From Siphonodentalium dalli (lineage: Eukaryota; Mollusca; Scaphopoda; Gadilida; Siphonodentaliidae): a DNA stretch of 64,000 nucleotides. The notes under the pieces were generated by a model, which was not told where the DNA came from, did not search any database, and saw only the letters and a list, made by a program, of their open reading frames with translations. Positions within the stretch are counted from its first letter, which is position 1. The number at the start of each line of letters is the position of its first letter. Below are positions 22,276 through 33,773 of the stretch, piece by piece. The stretch is from NCBI GenBank assembly GCA_032622095.1, contig CP136066.1, positions 207,788,978 through 207,852,977 on the forward strand, read 5' to 3'. Position numbers and translations under genes: made by a program.

Positions 22276-22475
22276 CATACCATAGCTAATACAGTCCCCA
22301 GATCTGCCCAGATCAGCCCAGATGGGAAGTTTTGGGTGGAAAAGTTTGGATCTCCGACTAATGATAACTCCGCATATATGAATTGTTTTTGCATCGCATC
22401 GCACCCACCCAATGCGTGGCATCATGAATTGTAAAAAGCGATGCAACGGAATCGCGATGAATCGTGGCAGCCCTA

Positions 22476-24143
22476 ATCCATACCCTTAATATAATGCATG
22501 TCAGAAGTATCAGTAATTATACAGGTAAGTGGAACAAATAACTGTTTTCTTTTAACTCTTAGGCATGAGATAAAAAAATTCCTGAAAATCGTCGAAATAA
22601 AATTTGATAGTCTCAGGATAATAGGGTTGGATGCGCTGAGAATCTACCACTTTTATGGTTTTATCCCCTCACTGTGCCCCTCTATGCCCCTCGCTCTGGT
22701 ACCCTTGAATGTGGTGTCTGCTTTGTAGATAAACATTATTGCATTATACATGTATTTTATCGTTCTGGTACCCTTGAATGTGGTGTCTGCTCTGTAGATA
22801 AATATTATTGCATCATATATGTATTTTATTTATGTCGTATTCATTTCAGTTTGTGATTATCCACCCTAAGATGATTTAAAGGCACATTTTAATTATTTTT
22901 TTTATAGTGCCTTGATATACGGTTTTAATAACAATCTATGACATAAAATATGATCAAAATCCTATAATTCATCACCATTAAACGTCTGTGTCTCAGAAGG
23001 TGCCCATAGAGTAATAGAAAAAAGTTTAAATCATAGAAACATTTCCCCTGTTTCACTCCCAGAATGCAACATAATTCAAACTAAGATATAGAGTTATTCG
23101 CCTTCCATTGAAAATAATAGACTGCAGAAAACTTAAGCACAGAAAACACATCAATACCTCAACAAAAACAAAATGTTCACAGTTTATTACACTGGATAAG
23201 TTGATAAAACAATGTTTTGGGGTTTCCTCTTTCAAATGGTATATAATATGGCATATATTTGTCCTAAGTGGTATGCCCCTTAGCTTGACGATTTCTCGCC
23301 ATTTTTTGGTCGAAAGCGCAAAACTCAATCAAATATTAACCGATTTCAATAATTTTTTATGTGGATTAATTAATTTTATTCCTAACACTGCCATTCTCAG
23401 AGTTAGCCACCGTTTCGGGAGACACTGTGGTCAGCGAACTTTTATTTATGTAATGTGATCTGGGGGGTTCGAAAATTGAGTGGGCCTTTAAAGTGATGTA
23501 TGAAAGTGATGTGAAACACTCTACCGAAGTGTCCAGAACAGAGCAGCAAATAATCAGGCCCAAATTAGTTATTTTCATAAATATGATATCCAAATATGCA
23601 GAAAACAGCGTCATTGTTAAAAAGATGTACATGTACATGAAGTGGATATTCATGACAGAATCGTTGTGTTATATTTATCAACCAATAATTTGTCCCGAAT
23701 AAAGGAGTAAATATTTACATTTGTATGTAGTTCAGACGTTGTGTTTTTCTGAAATGGAACTGTTGATGTGATTCGATTCGTCTACAATTTTAGTTGATTA
23801 CCGCATTCCCCTGTAATGTTGGGGTACTAACTTATCAATTATCATTTTTATTCACTGAAAGAATCTACAATATGTCTTTAATCCATGTGCATGTTTTTAT
23901 TTTGTTCATCATTTGCATGGCATTGGATTGTTCAGCGACTTTGATTGAAATATGTCGATAAATACTAAAATTACCTTTCTACGAGCATTATATGTCCCAG
24001 AAAGACTCATTGAAGTCCTAAAAAATACAACTTTGAACACGATGTTTGGGTCCCAAAAAAAACCCCAGCCATTTGCATGGCATGGAACAAACAAGAGGGT
24101 GATCCGTGTTGGTCTATTTCTGATATGGTAGAAATAAAGAGCG
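22476..24143. other. Intron with older interspersed repeats, no gene seen
   Basis: 22690-22830 contains a ~72-bp direct repeat (GGTACCCTTGAATGTGGTGT twice). 22905-23260 is repeated at 38748-39110. 23495-23880 is related to 30208-30660 and 46405-46640 (GTGATGTGAAACACT, TTATTTTCATAAATA). No coding signal. Confidence 0.6.
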
Positions 24144-24144
24144 T

Positions 24145-26588
24145 TTTTTAGCTCAACTTACTTTGTAAGTTTGAGCTATTGCTATGGTTTGGCGTCCGTG
24201 TGTCCGTGTGTCCGTCAACAATTTCCTTTGGCACGGGCTACATGTCATACCGTTGGTCTGATCTTTATGAAATTTGTCATGAATGTTGACATTGACATGT
24301 AGATGGGAACGAGTCATTTTGGTGTCATTCGGCCAAAAAACATGGCCACTGGCAGCCATCTTGGATTTCAAAATTCAATCCATTGGCGCGGGCTACAGGT
24401 CGTACTGTTCGTCTGATCATCATGAAATTTGTCATGGATGTTAATATTGACATGTAGATGGGAACGAGTGATTTTGGGGTCGTTCGGCCAAAAAACATGG
24501 CCGCCAGCAGCCATCTTGGATTTTACTCTTTGCATGACTAAATCCTTTGGCGCGGGCTACAGGTTGTAGCTTTGGTCAGAACTTCATGAAATTTGTCACG
24601 GATGTTAACAATGACATGTAGATGGGAACGAGTCATTTTGGGGTCGTTTGGCCAAAAAACATGGCCGCCAGCAGCCATCTTGGATTTGACTCTTTGCATG
24701 ACTAAATCCTTTGGCGCGGGCTACAGGTCGTACCTTTTGTCTGATGGTTATGAAATATGTCATGAACGTTGCCATTGACATGTAGATGGGAACGAGTTAT
24801 TTTGGGGTCATTCGGCAAAATAACATGGATGCTGGCGACCATCTTGGATTTCAAAATTCAATCCATTGGTGCGGGCTACAGGTCTTACTGTTCGTCTGAT
24901 CATCCTGAAATTTGTCATAGATGTTAATATTGACATGTAGATGGGAACGAGTGATTTTGGGGTCGTTTGGCCAAAAAACATGGCCGTCAGCAGCCATCTT
25001 GGATTTTACTCTTTACATGACTAAATCCTTTGGCGCGGGCTACAGGTCGTAGCTTTTGTCTGATGTTTATGAAATTGTCATGAACGTTGCCATTGACATG
25101 TAGATGGGAACGAGTCATTTTGGGGTCATTCGGCAAAAACACATGGCTGCTGGCAGCCATCTTGGATTTCAAAATTCAATCCATTGGCGCGGGCTACAGG
25201 TCGTACTATTCGTCTGATCATCAAGAAATTTGTCATGGATGTTAATATTGACATGTAGATGGGAACGAGTGATTTTGGGGTCGTTTGGCCAAAAAACATG
25301 GCCGCCAGCAGCCATCTTGGATTTTACTCTTTGCATGACTAAATCCTTTGGCGCGGGCTACAGGTTGTAGCTTTGGTCAGAACTTCATGAAATTTGTCAC
25401 GGATGTTAACAATGACATGTAGATGGGAACGAGTCATTTTGGGGTCGTTTGGCCAAAAAACATGGCCGCCAGCAGCCATCTTGGATTTGACTCTTTGCAT
25501 GACTAAATCCTTTGGCGCGGGCTACAGGTCGTAGCTTTTGTCTGATGTTTATGAAATTGTCATGAACGTTGCCATTGACATGTAGATGGGAACGAGTTAT
25601 TTTAGGGTCATTCGGCAAAAAAACATGGCTGCTGGCGACCATCTTGGATTTCAAAATTCAATCCATTGGCGGGGCTACAGGTCGTACTGTTCGTCTAATC
25701 ATCATGAAATTTGTCAGGATGTTAATATTGACATGTAGATGGGAACGAGTGATTTTGGGGTCGTTCCGCCCTAAAACATGGCCGCCAGCAGCCATCTTGG
25801 ATTTTACTCTTTGCATGACTAAATCCTTTGGCGCGGGCTACAGGTTGTAGCTTTGGTCAGAACTTCATGAAATTTGTAATGGATGTTGACAATGACATGT
25901 AGATGGGAAACGAGTCATATTGGTGTCGTTCGGCCAAAAAACATGGCCGTCAGCAGCCATCTTGGATTTTACTCTTTACATGACTAAATCTTTTGGCGCG
26001 GGCTACAGGTCGTACCTTTTGTCTGATGTTTATGAAATTTGTCATGAACGTTGCCATTGACATGTAGATGGGAACGAGTCATTTTGGGGTCATTCGGCCA
26101 AAAAACATGGCTGCTGGCAGCCATCTTGGATTTCAAAATTCAATCCATTGGCGCGGGCTACAGGTCGTACTATTCGTCTGATCATCAATAAATTTGTCAT
26201 GGATGTTAATATTGACATGTAGATGGGAACGAGTGATTTTGGGGTCGTTCGGCCAGAAAACATGGCCGCCAGCAGCCATCTTCGATTTTACTCTTTGCAT
26301 GACTAAATCCTTTGGCGCGGGCTACAGGTCGTAGCTTTGGTCAGATCTTCATGAAATTTGTCATGGATGTTAACAATGACATGTAGATGGGAACGAGTCC
26401 TTTTTGGGTCAATTGGCCAAAAAAAATGGCCGCCAGCCGCCATCTGGGATTTTACTCTTTGCATGACTAAATCCTTTGGCACAGGTTAGACATTTCAATT
26501 AGCACCTTTCCTGTCCTATATACTATCAACCATTAAATTATTCCCCTACCTAAGTTGAGCTACAGTGTCATTGACACTTTCATTTCAC
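24145..26588. mobile_element. Family F HINE/Helentron-like element, large tandem-repeat copy
   Basis: Left end TTAGCTCAACTTACTTTG, right end CTAAGTTGAGCTACAGTG followed by a TGTCATTGACA stem-loop. Between lie about 12 diverged units of 160-200 bp, each with GGCGCGGGCTACAGGT, GACATGTAGATGGGAACGAG, AAAACATGGCCGCCAGCAGC and ATCTTGGAT. The open frames inside are products of the repeat, not genes. A higher-order period of about 800 bp is visible (24561 and 25363 carry the same variant unit). Confidence 0.75.
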
Positions 26589-27119
26589 CTCTGTGCAAAA
26601 AATTTAAAACAACTGGAAAATGGCTGTTGCCATGGAAAGTATTTTTTTAGAGCATACAAAGCCGCTGTATCAATGATTCGTATATTTTTCACCTATATAA
26701 AATAAAACTGTTTGAATCATTGTGAAATACATAATAATACTTGTCAGATTGTGATTTCGAAATTTCATTACGGTTTGGTTTCAGTATGGTTTTTGTATAA
26801 AAACCAGGTTTTGGTTATTGTTATGGTGTTACTCAATACACCAACCGGCAATAATTATATGCAATTTATTCAATGGGCAAATTGTATAATACATGTATAT
26901 GACATAATATTTTCAGTCATTTCTATAGTCTATGTGGCAAATAGAAACTGACAAAAGCATGCGGTAACCACACGTCTTGTAAAAGCGACATTTAGTGACC
27001 AGCGATGTCACGTAATTGAAACCGGAAGAATAGGTTTTATAGAATATAAAGGTTGAAATAAAACCAAAAGGAAACCAAGAAACCGTAAAACCGCAAATCA
27101 CTACGTAATAACTCAATGC
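26589..27119. other. Intron, no gene seen
   Basis: AT-rich sequence containing CATTACGGTTTGGTTTCAG-like T/G-rich stretches. Nothing coding or repeated was recognised. Confidence 0.45.
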
Positions 27120-27127
27120 TAGTATTG

Positions 27128-28358
27128 TAGGGCCCGGCGAATCGGCCTTTTTGGTTCGAATCGAATTGAATCGGCCGATTGATATCGAATCGAATCTTCG
27201 AATCGAATCATAGAAAACCTGACTTCAATTACTGGGACAAATTTATAGTGAATAAACATCGATTTTATGAATAAATGTTACAAAATATTCGTTAACTAAT
27301 TGATTTGTTTTCACCATGTGCGATTTTCTCCCTGGAAAAAATATTCACTGGGGTTTTGGAAAGCGTACGAGACTCAACAAGTCATCTCTGCATTTACTCG
27401 CAAAAGCTGCGAACTTAGCAGTTAGCACATGTAATCGTGTATATACTTGGTATTTAAGCGACCAAACTATTCACTCTTAATTTCATTGGCTTTTGCAGTT
27501 TGTACCATTGACGGAAATAGTAAGTTCGAGTTGTTGCGGGCCCAGATTAACGTTTCTGCGTTATAGTTGGAGAGACTGTGCCTTTGGTCCATTACTCTCT
27601 CACTGGAACAATTCGTCGCTTGAATACCGAGTATATCCTTTGCAGTTTTAGCGAGTAAAGGCTCGTTCGACTTCCAAAACTCCAGTGGAGAGTCATCCCT
27701 TTTTAATATAACCCAACACGCGAGTATGCATGCCTCCATTTCCTTGGTTAGCCATACATATAATGAATTGTCGCCAGGGTCCAGTACATTGTCCCTCTCG
27801 TGGGCAGCTTCAACGTCATCAAACATAGCGTCAACTAAACTCTGGGTAGGTTGAGTTACCGGTTTATTAACTGCATTGCCCGTACTATAGTAGACTGCTC
27901 TGTTTCATGGAGTCCATAGTGGGTCAAGCCCTGTTCTAAATATTTCTGTATTACTTTTAAATCGCGGATCCATGTATGAACCTACGAGCAGGTGGGGGTT
28001 TGGTGAGATCAAACCTGGATCGAAGTTGTGCATGAAGTTATTCTCTGAACTTTTTCACGCCTTTGGCGTCATTGAGTCGCAACTACTTAGTCAGATTCTG
28101 GATATATGGGACCACCATTGATATAGTTATCGAACGATCAGCGCTCAAAAAGGACGTTTCCTCTGCCATTGGCTTAAGTATAGAGGTAGTGCTGCTATTT
28201 TTTCCGATGACTGCGATAAAAATGGCATGATCTTTGCGCGTTATATATGATGTTGTTAAGATTTGTTTTGAGACGAATCGGACGAATGATATCGAATCGA
28301 ATCGAATTATCGGGAGTATATCGAATCGAATCGAATCTCGAACCTTCGCCGGGCCCTA
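27128..28358 (-). mobile_element. hAT element with 8-bp target duplication and transposase remnant
   Basis: TAGGGCCCGGCGAATCGG at the left and CCTTCGCCGGGCCCTA at the right, flanked by TAGTATTG at 27120-27127 and 28359-28366. Subterminal (GAATC)-rich arms occur on both sides. The interior carries the C-terminal piece of a hAT transposase on the minus strand (27467-27826). At 1231 bp it is far shorter than an autonomous element. Confidence 0.92.
27467..27826 (-). pseudogene. hAT transposase, C-terminal dimerisation domain fragment
   Basis: The 119-residue frame contains SPLEFWKSNEPLLAKTAKDI, then LGIQATNCSSERVMDQRHSL and NYNAETLIWARNN. This is the P.E.WK.N...P.LA..A...L.I.AT...SER.FS....L...N..TL......N pattern of the hAT dimerisation domain. 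The N-terminal zinc finger and catalytic core are absent. It lies within an element with intact ends and target duplication, so it could be mobilised only in trans. The frame is open, but the gene is a fragment. Confidence 0.88.
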
Positions 28359-28530
28359 TAGTATTGTGATCTACTGCGATGATTATCAGTTCAAATACAT
28401 GCAGATTCACTTTGATGCTGAATATTGCTTTTCTTTTGAAAAACAGAAAGTGTTGTTTTGACAGAAGCATGCAAAAAAACCAGTACTTGCACTAGTAAAT
28501 CTTTATGCCTGGAGTTATAATTTAGCTACA

Positions 28531-28790
28531 TTAACCCTTCCATGACTGGAGCTTCCTGAAATTTTGCGAAAACCTGTGCCAATGATTTGTCTTATATATG
28601 CGAGTTTCCCATAGGGAGCCTCACATATACATGTATAAGACAATGCAAAATTATTTACCTTGACCTTGTAAACCAGTGCATTCTCTTATATATGTGAGGC
28701 TCCCTATGGGAGACTTGCATATATAAGAGAATGAACTGGCACAGGGTCTTTAATGCTGCACCAGCACAGCTCCCATCATGAAAGGGTTAC
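28531..28790. mobile_element. Family D TTAA-MITE
   Basis: TTAACCCTTCCATGACTGGA to CATCATGAAAGGGTTAC (last base of the TTAA lost). Two hairpins of the TCTTATATATG type. Same family as 4015-4277. Confidence 0.8.
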
Positions 28791-28844
28791 AATATTGAAA
28801 TATACCCAGGGACCAGTCTAGAGTATTCAATATAGAATTTATAA

Positions 28845-28970
28845 CCAGTGCCGTTGCTTAAACAGTTTATGTGCATGAGGGGGATTTGATCATCTATTGG
28901 CCGAGGCTCTGCTGAGTCCAATAGATGCCAAATCCCCTGAGTGGACATAAATCGTTTAAGCGACAGCATT
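28845..28970. repeat. Inverted repeat of ~50-bp arms
   Basis: GCCGTTGCTTAAACAGTTTA at the left pairs with TAAATCGTTTAAGCGACAGC at the right. CATCTATTGG pairs with CCAATAGATG around a 17-bp loop. Probably a small MITE; no other copy was noticed. Confidence 0.7.
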
Positions 28971-29327
28971 ACCTACATGTTTTATTTATCCATTGCGCAA
29001 AACATGCCTTTTGTGGGGGAATTCTGTCAAATTCCTTCGTTACTTCGATGACACCCTTACATTTATGAGGTCAAGCAAACCACATTAGCATTCATGACGT
29101 GGGCAATAACAGTGAAGGATATAATAACTATAAAAACATTCTAAAATCACAATGACGTCATTTAGACCGGTTGACGTCCCTAGTCACCTGCGCAATTTGC
29201 ATATATAATTATGTCATGAAAGTAGTACTAACCTAATAAAGCTACGTTGACCTTTGTCCCACATTGAAAATGTATCTTGTGTGATGTGCGTGTACCTATA
29301 ACTAACTATGTTTTCTTATACCACCAG
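28971..29327. other. Intron sequence upstream of the 29328 exon
   Basis: No repeat was recognised. The last 40 bp (CTAACTATGTTTTCTTATACC) form the branch-point and pyrimidine-tract region of the exon acceptor. Confidence 0.5.
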
Positions 29328-29453
29328 AAGATGTACCCAGAGAGCCATCCCTTGTTTTAATATGTAAATGGGGCGGAGAACTGACGCCAGCAGGCAGGCT
29401 CCAAGCGGAGGATCTCGGCAAGGCCTTCCGAACTTTGTACCCTGGTGGTCAAG
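29328..29453 (+). CDS. PPIP5K: PPIP5K exon: [10 protein letters not shown] segment of the phosphatase-like domain
   Basis: Joined to the last base of exon A or B, the exon reads [20 protein letters not shown] and continues with [14 protein letters not shown] and RTLYPGGQ. The [22 protein letters not shown] pattern is a hallmark of PPIP5K/Vip1 phosphatase domains. The acceptor is ACCAG at 29323-29327 after a long T-rich tract. The donor is CAAG|GTAAAT. Length is 126 nt (2+123+1), leaving one base for the first codon of the 57655 exon. The next intron is ~28.2 kb, the longest in the window, and is filled with transposons. Residues match the family with no stop or frameshift. Confidence 0.96.
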
Positions 29454-29696
29454 GTAAATTAGATTATATAATAGAATGTTCTAATTTTAGCTTAATATCT
29501 TCGTATGGAATATAAGGTTGCGAATGTCCATGATAGCAATGAACTCACATATTGTCAGGAAACCTGTGGTCTCAATTTTAAATAAAAACAAATTTTTTTG
29601 AAAAAATATAGAGAAAAAACAAAAGCAGAAATTTCTTGGTAGGAATATTTAGAGAAAACTCAGTAATTCAGCACAAATGAAGTATCAACCTGTTTT

Positions 29697-30205
29697 GAAT
29701 TGATCCCTTTCTTAACTGAATAGATTCTACCAGTCAGTTATAAAAGCATACATTGGAAAGGTCTATTATTGATCTGGAGGGATGTTCATGAAATATAAGC
29801 AGATGCAGACAGACAAATAGATTATGCAGAAGTGCAAAATGATTCCTATTTAGTGGCGGGAAATGTTCAGATAATAAGTTCAACAAACTATGGCCGTTTG
29901 TTGAACTTATTACTGAACAAGCCTTGAAATAGGGTTTCTGTCATTTGCAGAATGAGGTCCCCAGAGGGTGAATTTAGTGATGCTACCTCACATAGCGGGC
30001 TAGCATCACCAAATTCACCCTCTGGGGACCTCATTCTGCTTACACCTCAGCAGTATGAGGTTCCCAGAGGGTGAATTTGGTGATGCTAGCCTGCTATGCG
30101 GGGTAGCATCACTAAATTCACCCTCTGGGGACCTCATGCTGCAAATGACAGACACCCTATTTCAAGGCTTATTACTGAACATTTCCTGAGGGAACTACTC
30201 ATAAA
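29697..30205. mobile_element. Family E TTAA-MITE split by a family A insertion
   Basis: Left part 29697-29917 (GATCCCTTTCTTAACTGAAT through TTTGTTGAACTTATTACTGA), right part from 30172 (TTACTGAACATTTCCTGAGG). The break is the target duplication of the family A element at 29918-30171. Confidence 0.8.
29918..30171. mobile_element. Family A hAT-like MITE, 254-bp form, with target duplication
   Basis: CAAGCCTTGAAATAGGGTTT to CCCTATTTCAAGGCTTA, flanked on both sides by TTACTGAA (29910-29917, 30172-30179). The 8-bp duplication supports the hAT assignment. Confidence 0.93.
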
Positions 30206-30743
30206 GAAAGTGTTAAAGTGATGTGAAACATTTCGTGAAACATTTTGGTAAGGTGATCAAATAGAAATCAAGATTAATCTTGCCAAAAGTAATTATTTTT
30301 ACAATCCAAATTGACAATACACTGTCATTCTTATATATTAATATATATTAATTAAATGCAGTGACTCTCGATGACAAAATCATTTACATTAGTTTATCAC
30401 CGATAGTTGCCTCCCGAACCGAAAAGTAAATATTTCCAAATGAGTGTAGTTCAGACGATGTTTTCTATGGAGTGGTACGGTCTATTTGCTTGAGATTTTC
30501 GACAATGATAGAAGAATGCAACATTCCTCCAGTTGGCATAGCACCTGAATACTAATTTATTATTTGCATGCACCCAAACAAGTTCATAATATGTCTTTAA
30601 CTTGTCATTTATTCATCATAAATTACTGGGCCATGTGCATTTCTAAGAAATTACCTGCGTTTTTGTATGTGTATATTTTAAAGCATCGCCCAGTTTTATT
30701 TCAACTTGATACTGTGTGATTCCTGACTGATTTATGAACCATT
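30206..30743. other. Intron; old interspersed repeat, no gene seen
   Basis: 30208-30660 is related to 46405-46640 and 23495-23880 (GTGATGTGAAACA..., GAGATTTTCGA, CATTCCTCCAGTTGGCATAG, CTGAATACTAA). It is a diverged interspersed repeat without coding content. Confidence 0.6.
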
Positions 30744-30866
30744 GGCTTATAATAGAGATATTATTAATGGCTTATAATAGAGATATTATTAATGGCTTAT
30801 AATAGAGATATTATTAATGGTTATAATAGAGATATTATTAATGGCTTATAATAGAAATATTATTAG
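30744..30866. repeat. 25-bp tandem repeat, about 5 copies
   Basis: Unit GGCTTATAATAGAGATATTA plus TTAAT, at 30744, 30769, 30794 and onward, with one unit missing a base and the last truncated. Confidence 0.92.
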
Positions 30867-30894
30867 CTCAATTTGATGTTGAATGTCGTTTAAA

Positions 30895-31290
30895 ATCTGG
30901 AAATATTGTGTCTGACATTTGTAGAATGAGGTCCCCAGAGGGTGAAGTTAGTGAAACTATCTCACACGCTGGGCTAGCATCACCAAATTCACCCTCTGGT
31001 AACCTCATTCTGCTTAGGCCTCAACTGCTATGAGAGAACTAGCATCAGATCAAAATTCCCCAGTTGAAGTTGGTTATGTTTGCCCGTTAGTCACCTCGAT
31101 TATGCATCCCTAAAAATCTAGGGACCTCATTCTGCAGATGTGGGACAAAGAAATAGAATCTATGTGAAGAAGTTTCTATAGAAATTTTATAATAAAGACA
31201 CTTTCCAAAGAAGATGAGGCTTAATCAGAATGAGGTCTCCAGAGGGTGAATTTGTGATGCTAGCCTGCTGTGTGAGACACATTATTTCCA
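30895..31290. mobile_element. Family A MITE, long form, diverged
   Basis: CTGGAAATATTGTGTCTGAC and the inverse (ACACATTATTTCCAGAC) bound the element. The left hairpin is well kept, the linker (CAGTTGAAGTTGGTTATGTT) is present, and the right hairpin is shortened. Confidence 0.78.
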
Positions 31291-31434
31291 GACTTGTATT
31301 TGTTGTGCATAGACTCAGGGGCGGCGGAAGCTACAAAAAAGTGGGCAGTGTAGAGTGCTACATAGAATGTCCCGTCCATAGATCGGATGGGATGTTGGTA
31401 TTTATCCAATTTTATATAAAAACTGATAGACTTA

Positions 31435-31647
31435 CAGTAATGCCCTAAATAATCGACTCCTTAACCACAGCATAATTATGGGTAACTTTTCAGGATTTAG
31501 TCGGAAATATGGCTTGTTGCCATTCAACGTAAAGCTCTCAGTGAGAGATCTCCAGTGAATGGCAACAAGCCATATTTCTGACTAAATCCTGAAAAGTTAC
31601 CCATAATTCTGCTGTGGTTAAGGAGTCGATTAATTAGGGCATTACTG
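31435..31647. mobile_element. Family B snapback MITE
   Basis: CAGTAATGCCCTAAATAATC to GGGCATTACTG with TA on both sides. 213-bp palindrome with a few arm mismatches near the centre. Confidence 0.9.
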
Positions 31648-32935
31648 TACTTGTATCACTTGAATGTGGTTCGGTCCTAAATCTATTATTTCTCTGTTGT
31701 TTTCAGTCTCTTTGAAAAGTCGATGAAAATCATAACGGATGTACATCACTAGATTTGTCGTTTATATTTCATTTCGATGTTTCAAAATATTGAGTGCATA
31801 CCTGGAGTAGTAAATGTTTGTGAGAATCATAGTATTTAGAAATAGTTATAAATACAACAAGATACAAAAGAATAATCAGTCATGTATATAATTGACCGAA
31901 AACTTGAAAATTATGTCTCATACATTGCGATGAGTATAATGAATTATGGATATATCATCTGTATTCAGTTTTCCAACAATAGTTGAGTTTGACAATACGT
32001 GGGAAAATTGTCAACATATCATTGAACTCTGATCTGTGAAGTGATCTGTTATGCCATTAACCAATGAAATTGTGTGTACTCTGCGCCACTCTCCAACAAA
32101 TCCCATCAATACAGAAACTGATTTTAAATCACAAATCTAGAGACGTACATCCGTTAGGATTTTTGTCGGCTTTTCAAAGAGACCGGGGTTCTTATATGCG
32201 AGTTCTCGGTGTACATTTTTTCTACACTGCCGAATTTCAGAGCATATTTCAAATTAATTCTATTATTTCTTCATTCCAGATAGACCACATTCTGTCATAT
32301 TGTTATCAATAGAAATAGAGCTTAGGTCTTCATTTGAGCTTCGTTTTATCATGTGCTAGATAACATGAACACGGAGCAAATTATTCATGTATTTTTGATT
32401 CATATCGCTCCAACATTAGAACCATTTGTTGAAGACAAGCTTGAATATGCGATTTTTTTTACTAATGCAATTTATTTTCTATGGCGTCGATGGCCAGATA
32501 ACACGTGTCAGGATTTATCTATTTTTTGCACAGTAACATTTACAATTTGCCATATTCACGGATGTTGTTATGATTCAAGGCCCATACGCCATATACAGTC
32601 AAACTTCGTTAAGTAGAATCTCAAGGGATCGTTGGATTGGGGGGGGGGGGGGTAGGTGTGGCATGCTAGGATCCTGGTATATATCATAGAAGCGTCTATC
32701 TCACTTTTCATTTCAGGTAATCTACATTTTTATCGCATAGTTAGTTTGTGTTCATTTTGTTGTGTTCAGACATACTCTTCTAAATTGGGGGAAATAAAGA
32801 TATCTATAAAAGTGGTTTTCGTTTTAGTACATGTACCAAAAAACTAATATTTTGGTGATTTTTTCATGTCATAAAAGTGCAAAAATTATGCTTGTTATTT
32901 ACACTTAATTGGCAATCCCTAAACTTTGTTCAATA
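31648..32935. other. Intron, no gene seen
   Basis: No recognised repeat or gene. A poly-G run lies at 32640-32651. The frames at 32064-32312 and 32353-32616 (+) are open but show no family resemblance and are about as long as chance allows in AT-rich sequence. Confidence 0.45.
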
Positions 32936-33205
32936 TTAATCCTTTATATACTAAATGGTTTCTCCCACTCAGTTATAACGTTATACATTGGAATGGTCTA
33001 TTATTCATTTGGTGGGGTGTTCAAGATATATTATCAGACGAAAGTTAGAAGAAAAGATAATACAAGTGCTGAAGGAGTCCTATTCATTGGTTGGAAATGT
33101 TCAGATAATAAGTTCAACAAACCTATGGTTGTTTGTTGAACTTAATATCTGAACATTTCCTGTGGAAACTACTTGTCAATAAGTAATTAGTGAAGAAAGG
33201 GTCAA
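32936..33205. mobile_element. Family E TTAA-MITE
   Basis: TTAATCCTTTATATACTAAA to GTGAAGAAAGGGTCAA with the central palindrome GTTCAGATAATAAGTTCAAC and inverse. Terminal TTAA is degenerate on the right. Confidence 0.78.
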
Positions 33206-33329
33206 TCACAATCAAGTGTAATACTAGTGAATATCCAAGAGCTTTTTCTGGATATATTTTTAAGAAATTCCATTTTACAAAACCTGGAAATATTGGAAAT
33301 TTTAGCCAATGTTGCTTCTAGTCTTTACA

Positions 33330-33770
33330 AGCCTGGAAATATTGTGTCTGTCATTTGCAGAATGAAGTCCCCATAGGCTGAATTTAATGACACTATCCCA
33401 CATGGCAGACTAGCATCACCAAATTCACCATCTGGGAATCTCATTTTGCTTAGGCCTCAACTGCTATGGGAGACCTAGGATCAGATTTAAGTTCCCAGTT
33501 GAAGTTGATGTTCACCCAAAAGTCACCTCGATTATGCATTTTATCTTCTGCAGATTAGGGGATATAAAAACTTCTTAGAAGGGAAAAGGTTATTAAAAAT
33601 AATGTTAATCTGAGACTATAGATACTTCCCAGAAGATAAGGCCTAAGCAGAATGAGGTCCCCAGATGGTGATTTTGGTGATGCTTGCCTGCTGTGTGGGA
33701 TTACATCACTAAATTCACCCTCTGGGGGCCTCATTCTGCAAATGACAGACACACCATTTGCAGCCTTGGG
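33330..33770. mobile_element. Family A MITE, long form
   Basis: AAGCCTGGAAATATTGTGTC to CACCATTTGCAGCCTTG. Two diverged hairpins (CCCATAGGCTGAATTT, CCCAGATGGTGATTTT) and the full linker with CCCAGTTGAAGTTGATG and ACTTCTTAGAAGGG. Confidence 0.82.
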
Positions 33771-33773
33771 GTC

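Larger units (their letters stand above)
20634..22475. mobile_element. hAT-like non-autonomous element carrying two nested elements
   Basis: Left end TAGGGCGGCAAAGATTCAGA, right end GAATCGTGGCAGCCCTA, an imperfect terminal inverted repeat. Flanks ATTCAAAC and ATCCATAC agree at 6 of 8 bases, compatible with an old hAT target duplication. The interior holds the tandem-repeat element at 20769-21263 and the hAT-like element at 21393-22275. A diverged copy without the nested parts lies at 41385-42050. Confidence 0.72.

Noticed and set aside
24593-26000. Repeated frames encoding peptides with LTCRWERVILGSFG
   Set aside because: They are translations of the ~190-bp family F repeat in several frames and on both strands, interrupted in most units.
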